Source: Corynebacterium spheniscorum (GTDB lineage Bacteria; Actinomycetota; Actinomycetes; Mycobacteriales; Mycobacteriaceae). From it: a stretch of DNA of 64,000 bases. Positions 51,838 through 61,376 of the stretch are shown piece by piece. Position 1 is the first letter of the stretch; each line of letters opens with the position of its first letter. Location: positions 248,001-312,000 of the forward strand of contig NZ_FOPJ01000001.1 in NCBI RefSeq assembly GCF_900113445.1. The letters run 5' to 3'. A program made the translations under genes and the position numbers. A model generated the notes under the pieces. It saw nothing but the letters and a program-made list of their open reading frames with translations. It was not told the origin of the DNA and did no database searches.

Positions 51838-54800
51838 ATGAGCACCACAGACGACGTTCAACAGCCCACCGCGAAATATAGTGCGCGGGAGCTAGCTGAA
51901 GCACTTCAGCAATTTGCTCCCACGGAGGAACAAGCTGCGATCATCGAATCCCCCCAGGGGCCGCTGCTAGTGGTTGCTGGCGCGGGTGCCGGCAAAACAG
52001 AAACCATGGCGGCTCGTGTGGTGTGGCTGGTCGCTAATGGTTTCTGCAGGCCTAGTGAGGTGTTGGGCTTAACCTTCACCCGCAAAGCAGCGCAACAACT
52101 CGCAAGCCGTATCCGTGCGCGCCTGCGTACGCTAGCCGGGACACCACTGATTAGGGATTTAGATCCTTCTGGTGAACTACAGACTCTGGTGGAGTCCGAG
52201 AGCCCGACGGTCCTCACTTATGATGCCTACGCAGGACATTTGGTGCGTGAGTATGGTCTATTGCTTCCAGTGGAACCCTCCGCCCGGATGATTCAGAAGA
52301 CCGAGTATTACCAACTCATTGACCGTGTCCTCAGCGACTACCCGCATACGTTGACCGACGATAATTCACGGAAAACCTGGTTGGAGCGGGTCTATGACCT
52401 ATCCGTTGAGATGGATAGTCATCTGGTTTCCATAGAAGACTTACGCGGCGCTAACGCGGATTTCCAAAAGTTCCTCGACGGTGTGATTGCAGCACATAAT
52501 GGCGAGTTAACTAATCCTGCAATCCGAGGTGCGGTTAAAGCGACCACGCAGCGCGAAGAACTAATCAACTTGGTGGAACGCTTGTGGGCCGAGATGGATG
52601 CCCGCCACCTGACTACCTTTGGGCGGCAAATGTCTGCAGCGGCCCGCCTTGCACAGCAATACCCAGTGGTACGTAAAGGCGAGCGCAATCGCTTCAAAGT
52701 CGTCATGCTAGACGAATATCAAGACACCAGCCATAGTCAGCGCATTCTCCTATCTAAGCTTTTTGCTGGTAAAGACTCCGATGCCGACACCCCTACCACG
52801 ATCACCGCGGTCGGCGACCCGATGCAAGCCATCTACGGCTGGCGTGGAGCCACCGCCAACAACTTGCTGTGCTTCTTAAATGACTTCGCCGTTGATGGGA
52901 AACCTGCGGAGAAGAAAGAACTCATTCGCAGTTGGCGTAACCCCAAGCTCGTCCTTCAGTTGGCCAATATGGTCTCTGATGACCTACTTAATGTCGAAGG
53001 ATCAGAGCGACCGGTGCAGCCGCTGGAACCTCGGCCCGATGCAGCTCCAGGGGACGTGAACTTGGCATGGTTCCCCACGCCTCAGCAGGAAATAGCGTAT
53101 GTGGCGGATTATATGGCTGACCTTTATCGAGAGAAGAAATCTCAAGGTAAAAAATTCACCGGGGCCATCTTGGTTCGCAATAACAGTCATTCACGTCCGA
53201 TCGAAGTGGCTTTGGCACAAAGGGGAATTCCCTTTGAAACCGGATCCCTTAATGGCTTGCTCAATATTCCGGAGGTGGCCGATGTCGTCGCCGTGGCGAC
53301 GATGCTGGTCAATCCCGCAGCCGATCCGTCGGCACTAAGGATCCTGGCCGGCCCCCATGTGGGACTCGGTGTGGCAGATATTAAGGCCCTGGCTAAGCGG
53401 GCTAAGAGCCTTAACCGCCAAAGCCAGCCCAAGTCGGAAGACGCCACAATCGAAACGGATGCGGTCGAAGCAAGTGTCGGTTCAGGTCCAGCCATGGACA
53501 AGCTTCGTGAAATTATTGCGGAAACAACCGCAATCGATGCTGTTGACTCCGCACGTCTAGTAGATGCGATTGCGGACCTGGGGCCGGCCAGCAATTACAG
53601 CGAGGAAGGATACGAGCGCCTCAAGCGACTTTCCGCTGAGCTGCGATACCTGCGTACCCATTGCCTCAATAGCCCACTTCCTGAACTTTTCATGGAGATT
53701 CAGCGGGTGATTGGGCTACGTGCTGAAGTTGAGGCACGACTGCAGGACCGTAGTGGGACCGCGCATCTGGATCGTCTTCAGGAAGAAGTCGAAAACTATG
53801 TCAATGGTGCCGATGCACTAGGGGAGCAAGCCAGTTTAGGAGGACTGCTCAGGTTCTTTGGGGCCGCCGAAACCTTCGATAAAGGGCTCGAGCCCGGCGA
53901 AGTCTCCGTGCAATCCAACCGTGTGCAGATTCTCACTGCGCATAAGGCCAAGGGCTTGGAGTGGGATGCAGTGGCAGTGATGCACTGTTCCGACAATGTC
54001 TGGGCAAAGGACAAAGCTTCTCAATGGCTCACCAACGCATCGTTGCTTCCCGCGCATTTGCGGGGCGATGCGGAAAAGACAACAGGGGTAGGAATTGCTA
54101 TCCCGAATTACCCGACGCCAGATCTAACCGGGGTTGTAAAAGCAGCTGATCTTAATAAGGCGAAGGAGGCGTATTCTGCAGCGCTCCGCGCTCACAAGAA
54201 TCGGGAAGAAGAACGACTCTTTTATGTCGCGATGACCCGAACGGAACGAGCTTTAGTTCTCACCGGTTCCTCTCTACGGGAAGGCGCGATTTATGGAACC
54301 GATAGCCAAGGCCTTCTTCCGGTTTATTCCCCGTTTGAAGAGTTGAAGAACTATGTGGAATCAACTCACCCGGAGTGCATCGCAACCTGGACAGAGCTGG
54401 AAAAATTCTCGGACCTGCAATTGCCGGAAGGCTATGCCATCGATGGAACCTTCCCCAGCCTGAACCCCACCGATGGTGTACTCGCTGGCGCCGCAGCTGT
54501 GCGCAGCATGTTGGATGAATCCGCCAACACCAAGGACCTTCCGGAAGCAGACAACAGCAGTGAGCTAGCTGGCCTGTGGGAACAAGAAGTCAACGCCCTG
54601 ATTGAGGAACACCTCAATAATCAGCGCGATACCTTGGAAGTTCCGCTCATCGACGAACTGACCGCCAGCGACATGGTGGCACTTAAGGCCAACCCGGATG
54701 ACTTCACCCGTAGGCTGATCCGTCCGGTGCCCTTCAAGCCCAACCGCTACGCCAAGCGGGGTACCGCCTTCCACCTCTGGCTAGAACAACGCTTCGCCGG

Positions 54801-55293
54801 TGACATCCCGCTTTTCGATGAGGATGAAATCCTCGGCATGGGTGAAGGCGATATGGAACCCGAGAAGCTCGAACAGCTCAAGGAAAACTACTTGGCCAGC
54901 CCCTGGGCGCAGCGCACCCCGGAGTATGTGGAGCACCCCTTCGAAGTCCGCATTGGTCGCAATGTGATGCGTGGCCGTATCGACGCCATCTTCCGCGATG
55001 AAGAAACCGGCGGCTGGCTCGTCCTCGACTGGAAGACCGGCCGGGTGCCCGAAGGCGCCCAAATGGCTGCCGCGGAATACCAGCTGGCAGTCTATGCCGC
55101 CGCGTGGAAGGAATGGATCAACGATGGTGCCCCCATCCGCGCAGCCTTCCACTATGTGGCCAAGGACTACACGCACTATGTGAATGACGTCCCCACCAAG
55201 GAAGACCTCGTGGACTTCCTCCACAACACGGTTCTCGGCAAACCCCGCACCCTGGTAGAGGAGGAAACCCCAGAACCGGAAGACAACAAATAG
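51838..55293 (+). CDS. adnB: AdnB subunit of the AdnAB helicase-nuclease
   Basis: An 1151-residue UvrD-like motor with nuclease. Walker A AGAGAGKTETM is near residue 50, Walker B is MLDEYQDTSHSQ, later helicase motifs include GDPMQAIYGWRGA and TAHKAKGLEWDAV, and the nuclease site is LVLDWKTGRVP then YQLAVYAAAW. It is the lead motor of the pair in mycobacteria. The start is set at ATG 51838 with an AGG site; the frame is open to TTG 51802 upstream. Confidence 0.94.
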   Translation: MSTTDDVQQPTAKYSARELAEALQQFAPTEEQAAIIESPQGPLLVVAGAGAGKTETMAARVVWLVANGFCRPSEVLGLTFTRKAAQQLASRIRARLRTLAGTPLIRDLDPSGELQTLVESESPTVLTYDAYAGHLVREYGLLLPVEPSARMIQKTEYYQLIDRVLSDYPHTLTDDNSRKTWLERVYDLSVEMDSHLVSIEDLRGANADFQKFLDGVIAAHNGELTNPAIRGAVKATTQREELINLVERLWAEMDARHLTTFGRQMSAAARLAQQYPVVRKGERNRFKVVMLDEYQDTSHSQRILLSKLFAGKDSDADTPTTITAVGDPMQAIYGWRGATANNLLCFLNDFAVDGKPAEKKELIRSWRNPKLVLQLANMVSDDLLNVEGSERPVQPLEPRPDAAPGDVNLAWFPTPQQEIAYVADYMADLYREKKSQGKKFTGAILVRNNSHSRPIEVALAQRGIPFETGSLNGLLNIPEVADVVAVATMLVNPAADPSALRILAGPHVGLGVADIKALAKRAKSLNRQSQPKSEDATIETDAVEASVGSGPAMDKLREIIAETTAIDAVDSARLVDAIADLGPASNYSEEGYERLKRLSAELRYLRTHCLNSPLPELFMEIQRVIGLRAEVEARLQDRSGTAHLDRLQEEVENYVNGADALGEQASLGGLLRFFGAAETFDKGLEPGEVSVQSNRVQILTAHKAKGLEWDAVAVMHCSDNVWAKDKASQWLTNASLLPAHLRGDAEKTTGVGIAIPNYPTPDLTGVVKAADLNKAKEAYSAALRAHKNREEERLFYVAMTRTERALVLTGSSLREGAIYGTDSQGLLPVYSPFEELKNYVESTHPECIATWTELEKFSDLQLPEGYAIDGTFPSLNPTDGVLAGAAAVRSMLDESANTKDLPEADNSSELAGLWEQEVNALIEEHLNNQRDTLEVPLIDELTASDMVALKANPDDFTRRLIRPVPFKPNRYAKRGTAFHLWLEQRFAGDIPLFDEDEILGMGEGDMEPEKLEQLKENYLASPWAQRTPEYVEHPFEVRIGRNVMRGRIDAIFRDEETGGWLVLDWKTGRVPEGAQMAAAEYQLAVYAAAWKEWINDGAPIRAAFHYVAKDYTHYVNDVPTKEDLVDFLHNTVLGKPRTLVEEETPEPEDNK

Positions 55294-55310
55294 TTCGCGT
55301 TGAGCGAGAA

Positions 55311-55361
55311 GCTGTGCACCCCGCCACCATGGCAGACAAAACCCGGGGCGGGGTGCACAGC
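55311..55361 (+). terminator. Perfect 15-bp inverted repeat after adnB
   Basis: GCTGTGCACCCCGCC (55311-55325) and its exact inverse GGCGGGGTGCACAGC (55347-55361), with a 21-base loop. It lies 18 bp after the adnB stop. There is no T-tract, so it may be a terminator of unusual form, a stability hairpin or a protein-binding site. Confidence 0.55.
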
Positions 55362-55584
55362 CGTGCCTGCCTTATCCCCACCCCAGAACCATGGGGTAGG
55401 GAAGCGCGGGCACTACACTCATCGCCATGGTGTCCATGTGTTTAAACCACACCTGTTTTTAGCACCGAGCGATACCACGTTCGCGCTAAGGTCAACAGGT
55501 GTGGGGCAACTGCATAAGACACACCGCACCCCCGCGGGATAACACCGAGACATCCACGTACACCTCGCATGTGAAGGGCAAAAG

Positions 55585-56664
55585 ATGGCGAAGAGGCTGC
55601 GCGATAAACTCCCCGGTACTACCGGCGAACTCAATAAAATGCCGGACCATGCTCTCACCGGCATTATCCGCATCCCCGTTGGCCCGGTGCTCAGCCCCTG
55701 GTGGCTGATCGCCAAACGCTGCGTCTACGCCGTTGTTTTGCTCTTCATTGTGGCCTGCATTGTCTACTCAGATAAAGACGGCTACACCGAAGAGCTCACC
55801 TTCATTGATGCCTTCTACTACTCAACGGTGTCACTATCGACCACCGGTTACGGTGATATCACCCCGGTTACCCAATCAGCTCGACTGATTAATATCATCG
55901 TCATCACCCCGATGCGCGTCGCCTTCGTTATCCTCCTAGTCGGCACCACCTTATCGGTGCTCACCGAGGAATCCCGGCGATCGCTACAAATCCAAAGTTG
56001 GAGGAAACGAGTGCGCAACCACACCATCGTCGTGGGCTATGGAACCAAAGGCCGTTCCGCAGTCTCCGCACTACTTGCGGACGGTGTTTCCCCCAACCAA
56101 ATCGTGGTCATCGACACCGACCGCGCCGCCCTATCGCGCGCCGAAAACCAAGGCCTCGTCACCGTCTACGGCTCCGCCACCAAAGCCGACGTCCTCAAAC
56201 TCGCCGGCGTGAACCGCGCCCGCGCCGTGGTGGTCGCCCCCAACCTCGACGACACCGCCGTGCTGGTCACACTCTCCGTACGTGAAATTGCACCCAGCGC
56301 AATGATTGTCGCCAGCGTGCGTGAGCAAGAAAACCAACACCTGCTGGAACAATCCGGGGCGGACTCAGTAGTCATCTCCTCCGAAACCGCCGGACGCATG
56401 CTTGGGCTGGCAACCGTCACCCCCTCCGTGGTGGAGATGATGGAAGACTTGCTCTCTCCAGATGAAGGCTTCTCCGTGGCCGAGCGCGCCATCACTGAAG
56501 ATGAAGTGGGTGCTAACCCCCGCCACCTCGCCGATATTGTGCTTGGTGTGGTGCGCTCCGGTGAGCTTTATCGCATCGACTCCCCAGAAGCAGAAACCGT
56601 TGAACCCGGTGATCGCCTGCTCTACATCCGCCGCGTGTTCCGCGAAGATGTGAAGCGTCCGTGA
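55585..56664 (+). CDS. cglK: Potassium channel with RCK domain (CglK/Kch type)
   Basis: A 359-residue two-helix channel. The first helix is near residues 46-62, the pore filter TTGYGD is near residues 86-91, the second helix near 106-127. The RCK domain starts around residue 144 (HTIVVGYGTKGRSAVSALL), followed by VVIDTDRA. C. glutamicum CglK is the likely orthologue. A GTG at 56011 with GGAGG 6 bases before it gives a second product, see the separate entry. nudC overlaps the stop by 4 bp. Confidence 0.9.
   Translation: MAKRLRDKLPGTTGELNKMPDHALTGIIRIPVGPVLSPWWLIAKRCVYAVVLLFIVACIVYSDKDGYTEELTFIDAFYYSTVSLSTTGYGDITPVTQSARLINIIVITPMRVAFVILLVGTTLSVLTEESRRSLQIQSWRKRVRNHTIVVGYGTKGRSAVSALLADGVSPNQIVVIDTDRAALSRAENQGLVTVYGSATKADVLKLAGVNRARAVVVAPNLDDTAVLVTLSVREIAPSAMIVASVREQENQHLLEQSGADSVVISSETAGRMLGLATVTPSVVEMMEDLLSPDEGFSVAERAITEDEVGANPRHLADIVLGVVRSGELYRIDSPEAETVEPGDRLLYIRRVFREDVKRP
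56000..56013 (+). promoter_or_regulatory. Internal ribosome site and start codon for a free RCK domain
   Basis: GGAGG (56000-56004) lies 6 bases before GTG 56011, in frame with cglK at residue 143, exactly before the RCK domain. Translation from here would give a soluble RCK protein of about 217 residues, as in MthK and reported for C. glutamicum CglK. Confidence 0.7.
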
Positions 56665-57611
56665 CCCACGGCAACACCCCCTTCTCTGCCGACAAGGAGC
56701 ACCCACACAACCCCCCACGCTTCTTCCTGCTCGATAGCGAAGACCGCTTCGCCTACCATCTAGCGGACCTCCAACCACTCCTGCTGAGCCACGTGCCGGC
56801 CAAAGCAGCCACCACCGGCCCAAAGGTAAAGCTCGCGCCAGGCCTCTACGCTCAGCGCAGCACCCCAGGAACCCTAGAGCACCTAGTAAGCACCAACCCC
56901 TTGCTGGCTACCGGCACGCTAAGAGAATGGGCCAGCCACCCCTTGGTCTCCAAAGCAGCGGTGCTACTCAAACACCGCGAAACAACTCTTTTCGATCCCC
57001 GCGATGGCTCATCTTTAAGCTTCGATGACTCCGGCATTATTGCCCGCGGCCAAGAAGGCACCGGGCAGCCGATCTTCCCGCGCATTGATCCAGCCGTCAT
57101 CGGGCTAGTGGAATGCCCCAGCGAAAAGCGCATCCTGTTAGCCCGCAACCGGCACCGTGGCCGCAACCACTACTTTTCGCTTATCGCAGGATACGTGGAT
57201 CCCGGAGAAAACCTCGAAGACGCCATGACCCGCGAAATCGCGGAAGAAACCGCCTACCACGCCAGCATTGTGCGCTACCTAGGCTCCCAATCCTGGGCAC
57301 CTGGTGGTTCCATCATGATGGGGTTTTATTGCCATGTCACCGATACCCAACCACGTGGTGAAGGCGATGGGGAGCTGGCAGAAATCCGCTGGCTCAGCAG
57401 GCAAGAATTATCCTCGGTAGCCTTACCAGGCAAGGGCTCCATTGCCCGACGCATTATTGATAGTTGGTGGTTCGGTGGCCTAGCCGAGGGCCGCGAGATT
57501 TTCGCGCCGCACATCGCAGCTGATCCTGCACCACATACCGCGCAGCACCACAGCACCGCAGCACCACCACCAACAACAACACCCACCGGGGGGAAGGGGA
57601 CAACAGGATAA
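56661..57611 (+). CDS. nudC: NAD(+) diphosphatase NudC (Nudix hydrolase)
   Basis: A 316-residue enzyme that hydrolyses NADH and removes NAD caps from RNA. The Nudix box is GYVDPGENLEDAMTREIAEE (about residues 177-196), followed by the SQPWPFP-like SQSWAPGGS. The four zinc Cys of E. coli NudC are absent. The last 35 residues are a Thr/Pro/His-rich tail (PAPHTAQHHSTAAPP). It overlaps cglK by 4 bp and touches uvrD2 (TAAATG). Confidence 0.88.
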   Translation: MTHGNTPFSADKEHPHNPPRFFLLDSEDRFAYHLADLQPLLLSHVPAKAATTGPKVKLAPGLYAQRSTPGTLEHLVSTNPLLATGTLREWASHPLVSKAAVLLKHRETTLFDPRDGSSLSFDDSGIIARGQEGTGQPIFPRIDPAVIGLVECPSEKRILLARNRHRGRNHYFSLIAGYVDPGENLEDAMTREIAEETAYHASIVRYLGSQSWAPGGSIMMGFYCHVTDTQPRGEGDGELAEIRWLSRQELSSVALPGKGSIARRIIDSWWFGGLAEGREIFAPHIAADPAPHTAQHHSTAAPPPTTTPTGGKGTTG

Positions 57612-59663
57612 ATGATTAACCTCAACGAGCTTGATGATGACCAACGCGTAGCAGCCACCGCACCGCGCGGCCCGGTCTGTATTCTTGCTGGCGCGGGCAC
57701 CGGCAAAACTCGCACGATTACCTACCGCATTGCACACCTTATTGACCAAGGCCAAGCCAACCCCAACCGCGTCCTAGCAGTCACCTTCACTGCCCGCGCC
57801 GCCGGGGAGATGCGCCACCGCCTGCACACCATGGGCATCGGTGGGGTCCAAGCCCGCACCTTCCACGCCGCCGCCCGCCGCCAACTCAGCTACTTCTGGC
57901 CCCAAATCGCCGGCGACCTGCCTTGGAAACTGCTTGATAATAAATTCCCGCTGGTAGGCCGCGCGGTACGTTCACTGCGCCTGGATTCCTCCACCGAATC
58001 GGTGCGCGATATCTTAGCCGAAATTGAGTGGGCCAAAGCCTCTCTAGTCACCCCTGAAAAATACCCGGAAGCCATTAAAAACACTGATCGCACCCCGCCG
58101 ATTAATGCCGAGAAAATCGCGGAATGCTATCGCCGCTATGAGCAAGCCAAAATCTCGCCCGAAGGTGTCCTCCTCGACTTCGATGACCTACTGGTCCACA
58201 CCGCCGGGGCACTAGAAAACTCCCCAGCAGTAGCCGAAGAATTCCGCGAGCAATACCGCACCTTCGTGGTGGATGAATACCAGGACGTCACCCCCTTACA
58301 ACAACGCGTCCTGGAAGCCTGGCTAGGGGAGCGCGATGACCTTACGGTGGTCGGCGACGCCAACCAAACCATTTACTCCTTTACCGGCGCCACCCCGGAC
58401 TATTTGCTGAACTTCTCACGCACCTATCCACATGCCACGGTGGTGAAACTCCAGCGCGACTATCGCTCCACCCCACAAGTCACAGAGCTGGCCAATAAGG
58501 TCATTGCCAAAGCCACCGGAAGGGTAGCGGGCACCCGCCTCAAACTTGAAGGCATGCGCCCCGATGGCCCTGAGCCCACCTTCACCGGCTACGCCGATGA
58601 ACCCAGCGAAGCCCGCGAGGTCGCCGGAAAAATCCTTAGCCTGCTCAACGAGGGTGTTCCCGCCAGCGAAATCGCGGTGCTCTACCGCATTAATGCACAA
58701 TCCGCGGTATTTGAACAAGCACTCTCCGATGCCGGCATTGTCTACCAGGTTCGCGGTGGCGAAGGCTTCTTCAAACGCCCCGAGGTCCGCCAAGCCATGA
58801 CCCAACTCATGCGCGCGAGCCAACGCTCGGACCTTATCAATGACCCCATTAAAGTCACCCGCGCTGTCCTCGCGGAACAAGGGCTTACCCCCAGCGAACC
58901 AGAAGGCGCCCAAGCCCGCGAACGCTGGCAGCTGCTTAATGCACTCGCCGAGCTGGTAGAAGAAATCGTGCACGCCATCCCGGATCTTGATCTGGAAGGC
59001 GTCATGCGCGAGCTCCACCGCCGCATGGAAGCTAAACACCCACCCACCGTCGAAGGGGTGACCCTGGCTTCCCTGCATGCCGCCAAGGGCTTGGAATGGG
59101 ATGCGGTTTTCTTAGTTGGCTTGGTCGAAAACACCTTGCCCATTAGCCACGCCATTAAAGCCGGGGACTACCAGATCGAAGAGGAACGCCGGCTTTTCTA
59201 CGTGGGCCTTACCCGCGCCCGCGAACACCTGCACTGCTCCTGGGCTTCCGCCCGCCAAGAAGGCGGCCGCGCGTCTCGCAAACCCTCCCGCTTCCTCGAT
59301 GGCTTCATCCCCGAAAAAGACATCCCCGCCACTGTCCCACCACGCTCGGTACGCCCCAAACGCTGCCGGGTATGCGGCGCACCCCTAGAAACCCCCACCG
59401 CGAAGGTGCTCCGCCGCTGCGAGAGTTGTCCCTCTGATGCCGATGAGGCAGTCTTCGAGGGCCTACGTGCCTGGCGTTCTGAAACCGCAAAAGAACTCAG
59501 CGTGCCGGCCTACATTGTCTTCACCGACGCCACCTTAATGGCCCTGGCAGAAGCCATGCCCGAAACCCCAGAAGAACTCCTCGACATTAGCGGCATTGGT
59601 CCGGCCAAAGCCCAACAATTCGGCGAAGATATTCTCGCCACCATCGCCGGATTCTCCCGCTAA
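57612..59663 (+). CDS. uvrD2: DNA helicase UvrD2
   Basis: A 683-residue UvrD-like 3'-5' helicase. Walker A AGAGTGKTRT is at residues 26-35, Walker B is VVDEYQDVTPLQQ, and LHAAKGLEWDAVFLVGL is motif V. A Cys-x2-Cys ... Cys-x2-Cys cluster (CRVCGAP, RRCESCP) is near residue 580, followed by an HRDC domain (LRAWRSETAKELSVPAYIVF). It is Rv3198c-like, with the tetracysteine and HRDC typical of UvrD2. It probably works in DNA repair. Confidence 0.93.
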   Translation: MINLNELDDDQRVAATAPRGPVCILAGAGTGKTRTITYRIAHLIDQGQANPNRVLAVTFTARAAGEMRHRLHTMGIGGVQARTFHAAARRQLSYFWPQIAGDLPWKLLDNKFPLVGRAVRSLRLDSSTESVRDILAEIEWAKASLVTPEKYPEAIKNTDRTPPINAEKIAECYRRYEQAKISPEGVLLDFDDLLVHTAGALENSPAVAEEFREQYRTFVVDEYQDVTPLQQRVLEAWLGERDDLTVVGDANQTIYSFTGATPDYLLNFSRTYPHATVVKLQRDYRSTPQVTELANKVIAKATGRVAGTRLKLEGMRPDGPEPTFTGYADEPSEAREVAGKILSLLNEGVPASEIAVLYRINAQSAVFEQALSDAGIVYQVRGGEGFFKRPEVRQAMTQLMRASQRSDLINDPIKVTRAVLAEQGLTPSEPEGAQARERWQLLNALAELVEEIVHAIPDLDLEGVMRELHRRMEAKHPPTVEGVTLASLHAAKGLEWDAVFLVGLVENTLPISHAIKAGDYQIEEERRLFYVGLTRAREHLHCSWASARQEGGRASRKPSRFLDGFIPEKDIPATVPPRSVRPKRCRVCGAPLETPTAKVLRRCESCPSDADEAVFEGLRAWRSETAKELSVPAYIVFTDATLMALAEAMPETPEELLDISGIGPAKAQQFGEDILATIAGFSR

Positions 59664-59676
59664 CTCAGCGGTGCTT

Positions 59677-60642
59677 CTAGATCCGCCGCGCATCATGGCA
59701 TACCGGGCAACGCGGATGCGGCCTAAACTCCCGCCGCGTTTCCGGCTGCTCCCCAAACACATCAACGCTCAACATGGTGCCTGCCTGCGGCCGCCACACT
59801 GGTTGCACCCCCGGTGGGGGATCGCGGTGCGGCCGCAATAAATCCAAGACCACCCCCACACAGCGTGCCGCCGTGGCACTTACCGCCACCGGGTTGCGGC
59901 TGGTCGATTGCGTGCCCGTGAGCTGCGTTAACACCCGATAATGGCAAGGATCCGCCGCCGCAGCATAAAGATCCATACATAGCGGGCACGGCCCCGCACC
60001 CCGAATATGCAGCGGACCGATCTGCCCACGCCCATCACTAATACTCACCGGAATCCACGTCGAGGTCCGCGCCGAAAGCGCTGGGGCAAAAAGCCGGGTA
60101 TGCGACCCACGATCCACCACCACAATTGGTCGCGGATCCACCCCCATGGTGCGGGCATAAAGAAATTGCAATTCCGAACCATCATCCCCTACCCGTTGAA
60201 CTCCCACATTATGGGCAAGAAATAGCCTGGTGAGTTCTTCCGCTAATTCCCCATGCCCCAAAAGCGTTAAGTCCGCCCGCTCATCTGGTGCCACATAAGC
60301 CCGCGCATTCTGGTACTCGCTGCGTTTATGCAGCACTCGATAAAGCAATAATTCCTCAATCACCCCCAGCGCGCGTTCCTCAGATAACTCCACATGTTCT
60401 ACTAAGTGCGTCACTAAGTGCTGTACTGGAACTCCCGCAGCGGTTTTCTGCGACAGTATCTGCACCAATTGTGAAGCCCGCGGACTATATATAATCCCAG
60501 CTTGGCGGGCATTTAAACCAAATTGCACATGCTCTTCATCACGCAACAACACGGCCGCGGCGGGCGCTAAACACACCCAATCCTGTGCCTGCAGTGCACC
60601 CAGCGCGCGCGTATCCACGGGCGCGGAAAATGAGACCCCCAA
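59677..60642 (-). CDS. ThiF-like / TOMM leader-peptide-binding-like protein (Rv3196-like), orphan
   Basis: A 321-residue protein resembling the ocin_ThiF_like/cyclodehydratase partner family. The N-terminal winged-helix-like part (LNARQAGIIYSPRASQLVQIL) could bind a leader peptide. A weakened Rossmann segment has LLGHGELAEELTRLFLA, and zinc-type pairs CPLCMDLY and CPVCHD follow. Without the GxGxxG and catalytic Cys of true E1 enzymes it is unlikely to adenylate. No YcaO gene or precursor peptide is nearby. It is convergent with uvrD2 (13 bp between stops). Confidence 0.65.
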   Translation of the reverse strand: MGVSFSAPVDTRALGALQAQDWVCLAPAAAVLLRDEEHVQFGLNARQAGIIYSPRASQLVQILSQKTAAGVPVQHLVTHLVEHVELSEERALGVIEELLLYRVLHKRSEYQNARAYVAPDERADLTLLGHGELAEELTRLFLAHNVGVQRVGDDGSELQFLYARTMGVDPRPIVVVDRGSHTRLFAPALSARTSTWIPVSISDGRGQIGPLHIRGAGPCPLCMDLYAAAADPCHYRVLTQLTGTQSTSRNPVAVSATAARCVGVVLDLLRPHRDPPPGVQPVWRPQAGTMLSVDVFGEQPETRREFRPHPRCPVCHDARRI

Positions 60643-60797
60643 AAAATTTTCCTTCCCCCCAAAAAATTCTTAAGCCATATTGCACCACATTTCTCCCGCA
60701 TGCGCTAGAGGCGCCCCGTGCTAGACCAGCATAGGAAGCTTTCTCGAGATCGGGGTCCCCGCAGGCAGGCACAGATAGGACTAGGCTCCAGGGATTA

Positions 60798-61376
60798 ATG
60801 AATGCCACGCCTGATCCCCAGAAGAACGCGAGTATGCCGAACACTCACCCCATCGTTGGCCCGGCCGGCCCAGAAGATTTCCCCATCAAGGTGATTCGTT
60901 CCCCCAAACGCACTCGCACCATGGCCGCACGCTGGGTGGATGGTGTTTTAGAGATCCGTATCCCCGCTACCTTAAGCGTCCAAGCAGAAGCCGAAGCGAT
61001 TAAAGATTTACGCCGCCGGGCCCTTAAACGCTCTCCCTATGCCCGCGCGCACCGCAGCGATGCTGAGCTCGTGGCCCGCGCACATGAGTTGAACGCGAAA
61101 TATTTAGAAAACCGCGCCACCATTGGGGTGATCCGCTGGGTGACTAATCAAAATAAACGCTGGGCTTCTTGTACTACCGCAACCGCAGAAATCCGGGTCA
61201 GCCACCGCCTGCAGCTGGTCCCGGATTATGTGCTGGATGCCGTTTTAGTGCATGAGCTGGTGCACACCTTCATCCCCAATCATTCCCAGGAGTTTTATTC
61301 CTGGGCTGATCGGGTGGCTTTCGCGGAGCGTGCCCGCGGCTACCTAGAGGCCTACCAACGCTTCGGGCAGTCCTAG
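60798..61376 (+). CDS. YgjP-like (DUF45) metallopeptidase
   Basis: A 192-residue protein with the M48-like zincin motif LVHELVHTFIPNHSQEFY (HExxH plus the third His). The middle is the DUF45-typical IGVIRWVTNQNKRWASC then EIRVSHRLQLVPDYVLDAVL. ATG 60798 is used; ATG 60837 (MPNTHP) is an alternative. It is convergent with the DUF2342 gene, the stops overlapping by 4 bp. The role is unproven. Confidence 0.87.
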   Translation: MNATPDPQKNASMPNTHPIVGPAGPEDFPIKVIRSPKRTRTMAARWVDGVLEIRIPATLSVQAEAEAIKDLRRRALKRSPYARAHRSDAELVARAHELNAKYLENRATIGVIRWVTNQNKRWASCTTATAEIRVSHRLQLVPDYVLDAVLVHELVHTFIPNHSQEFYSWADRVAFAERARGYLEAYQRFGQS

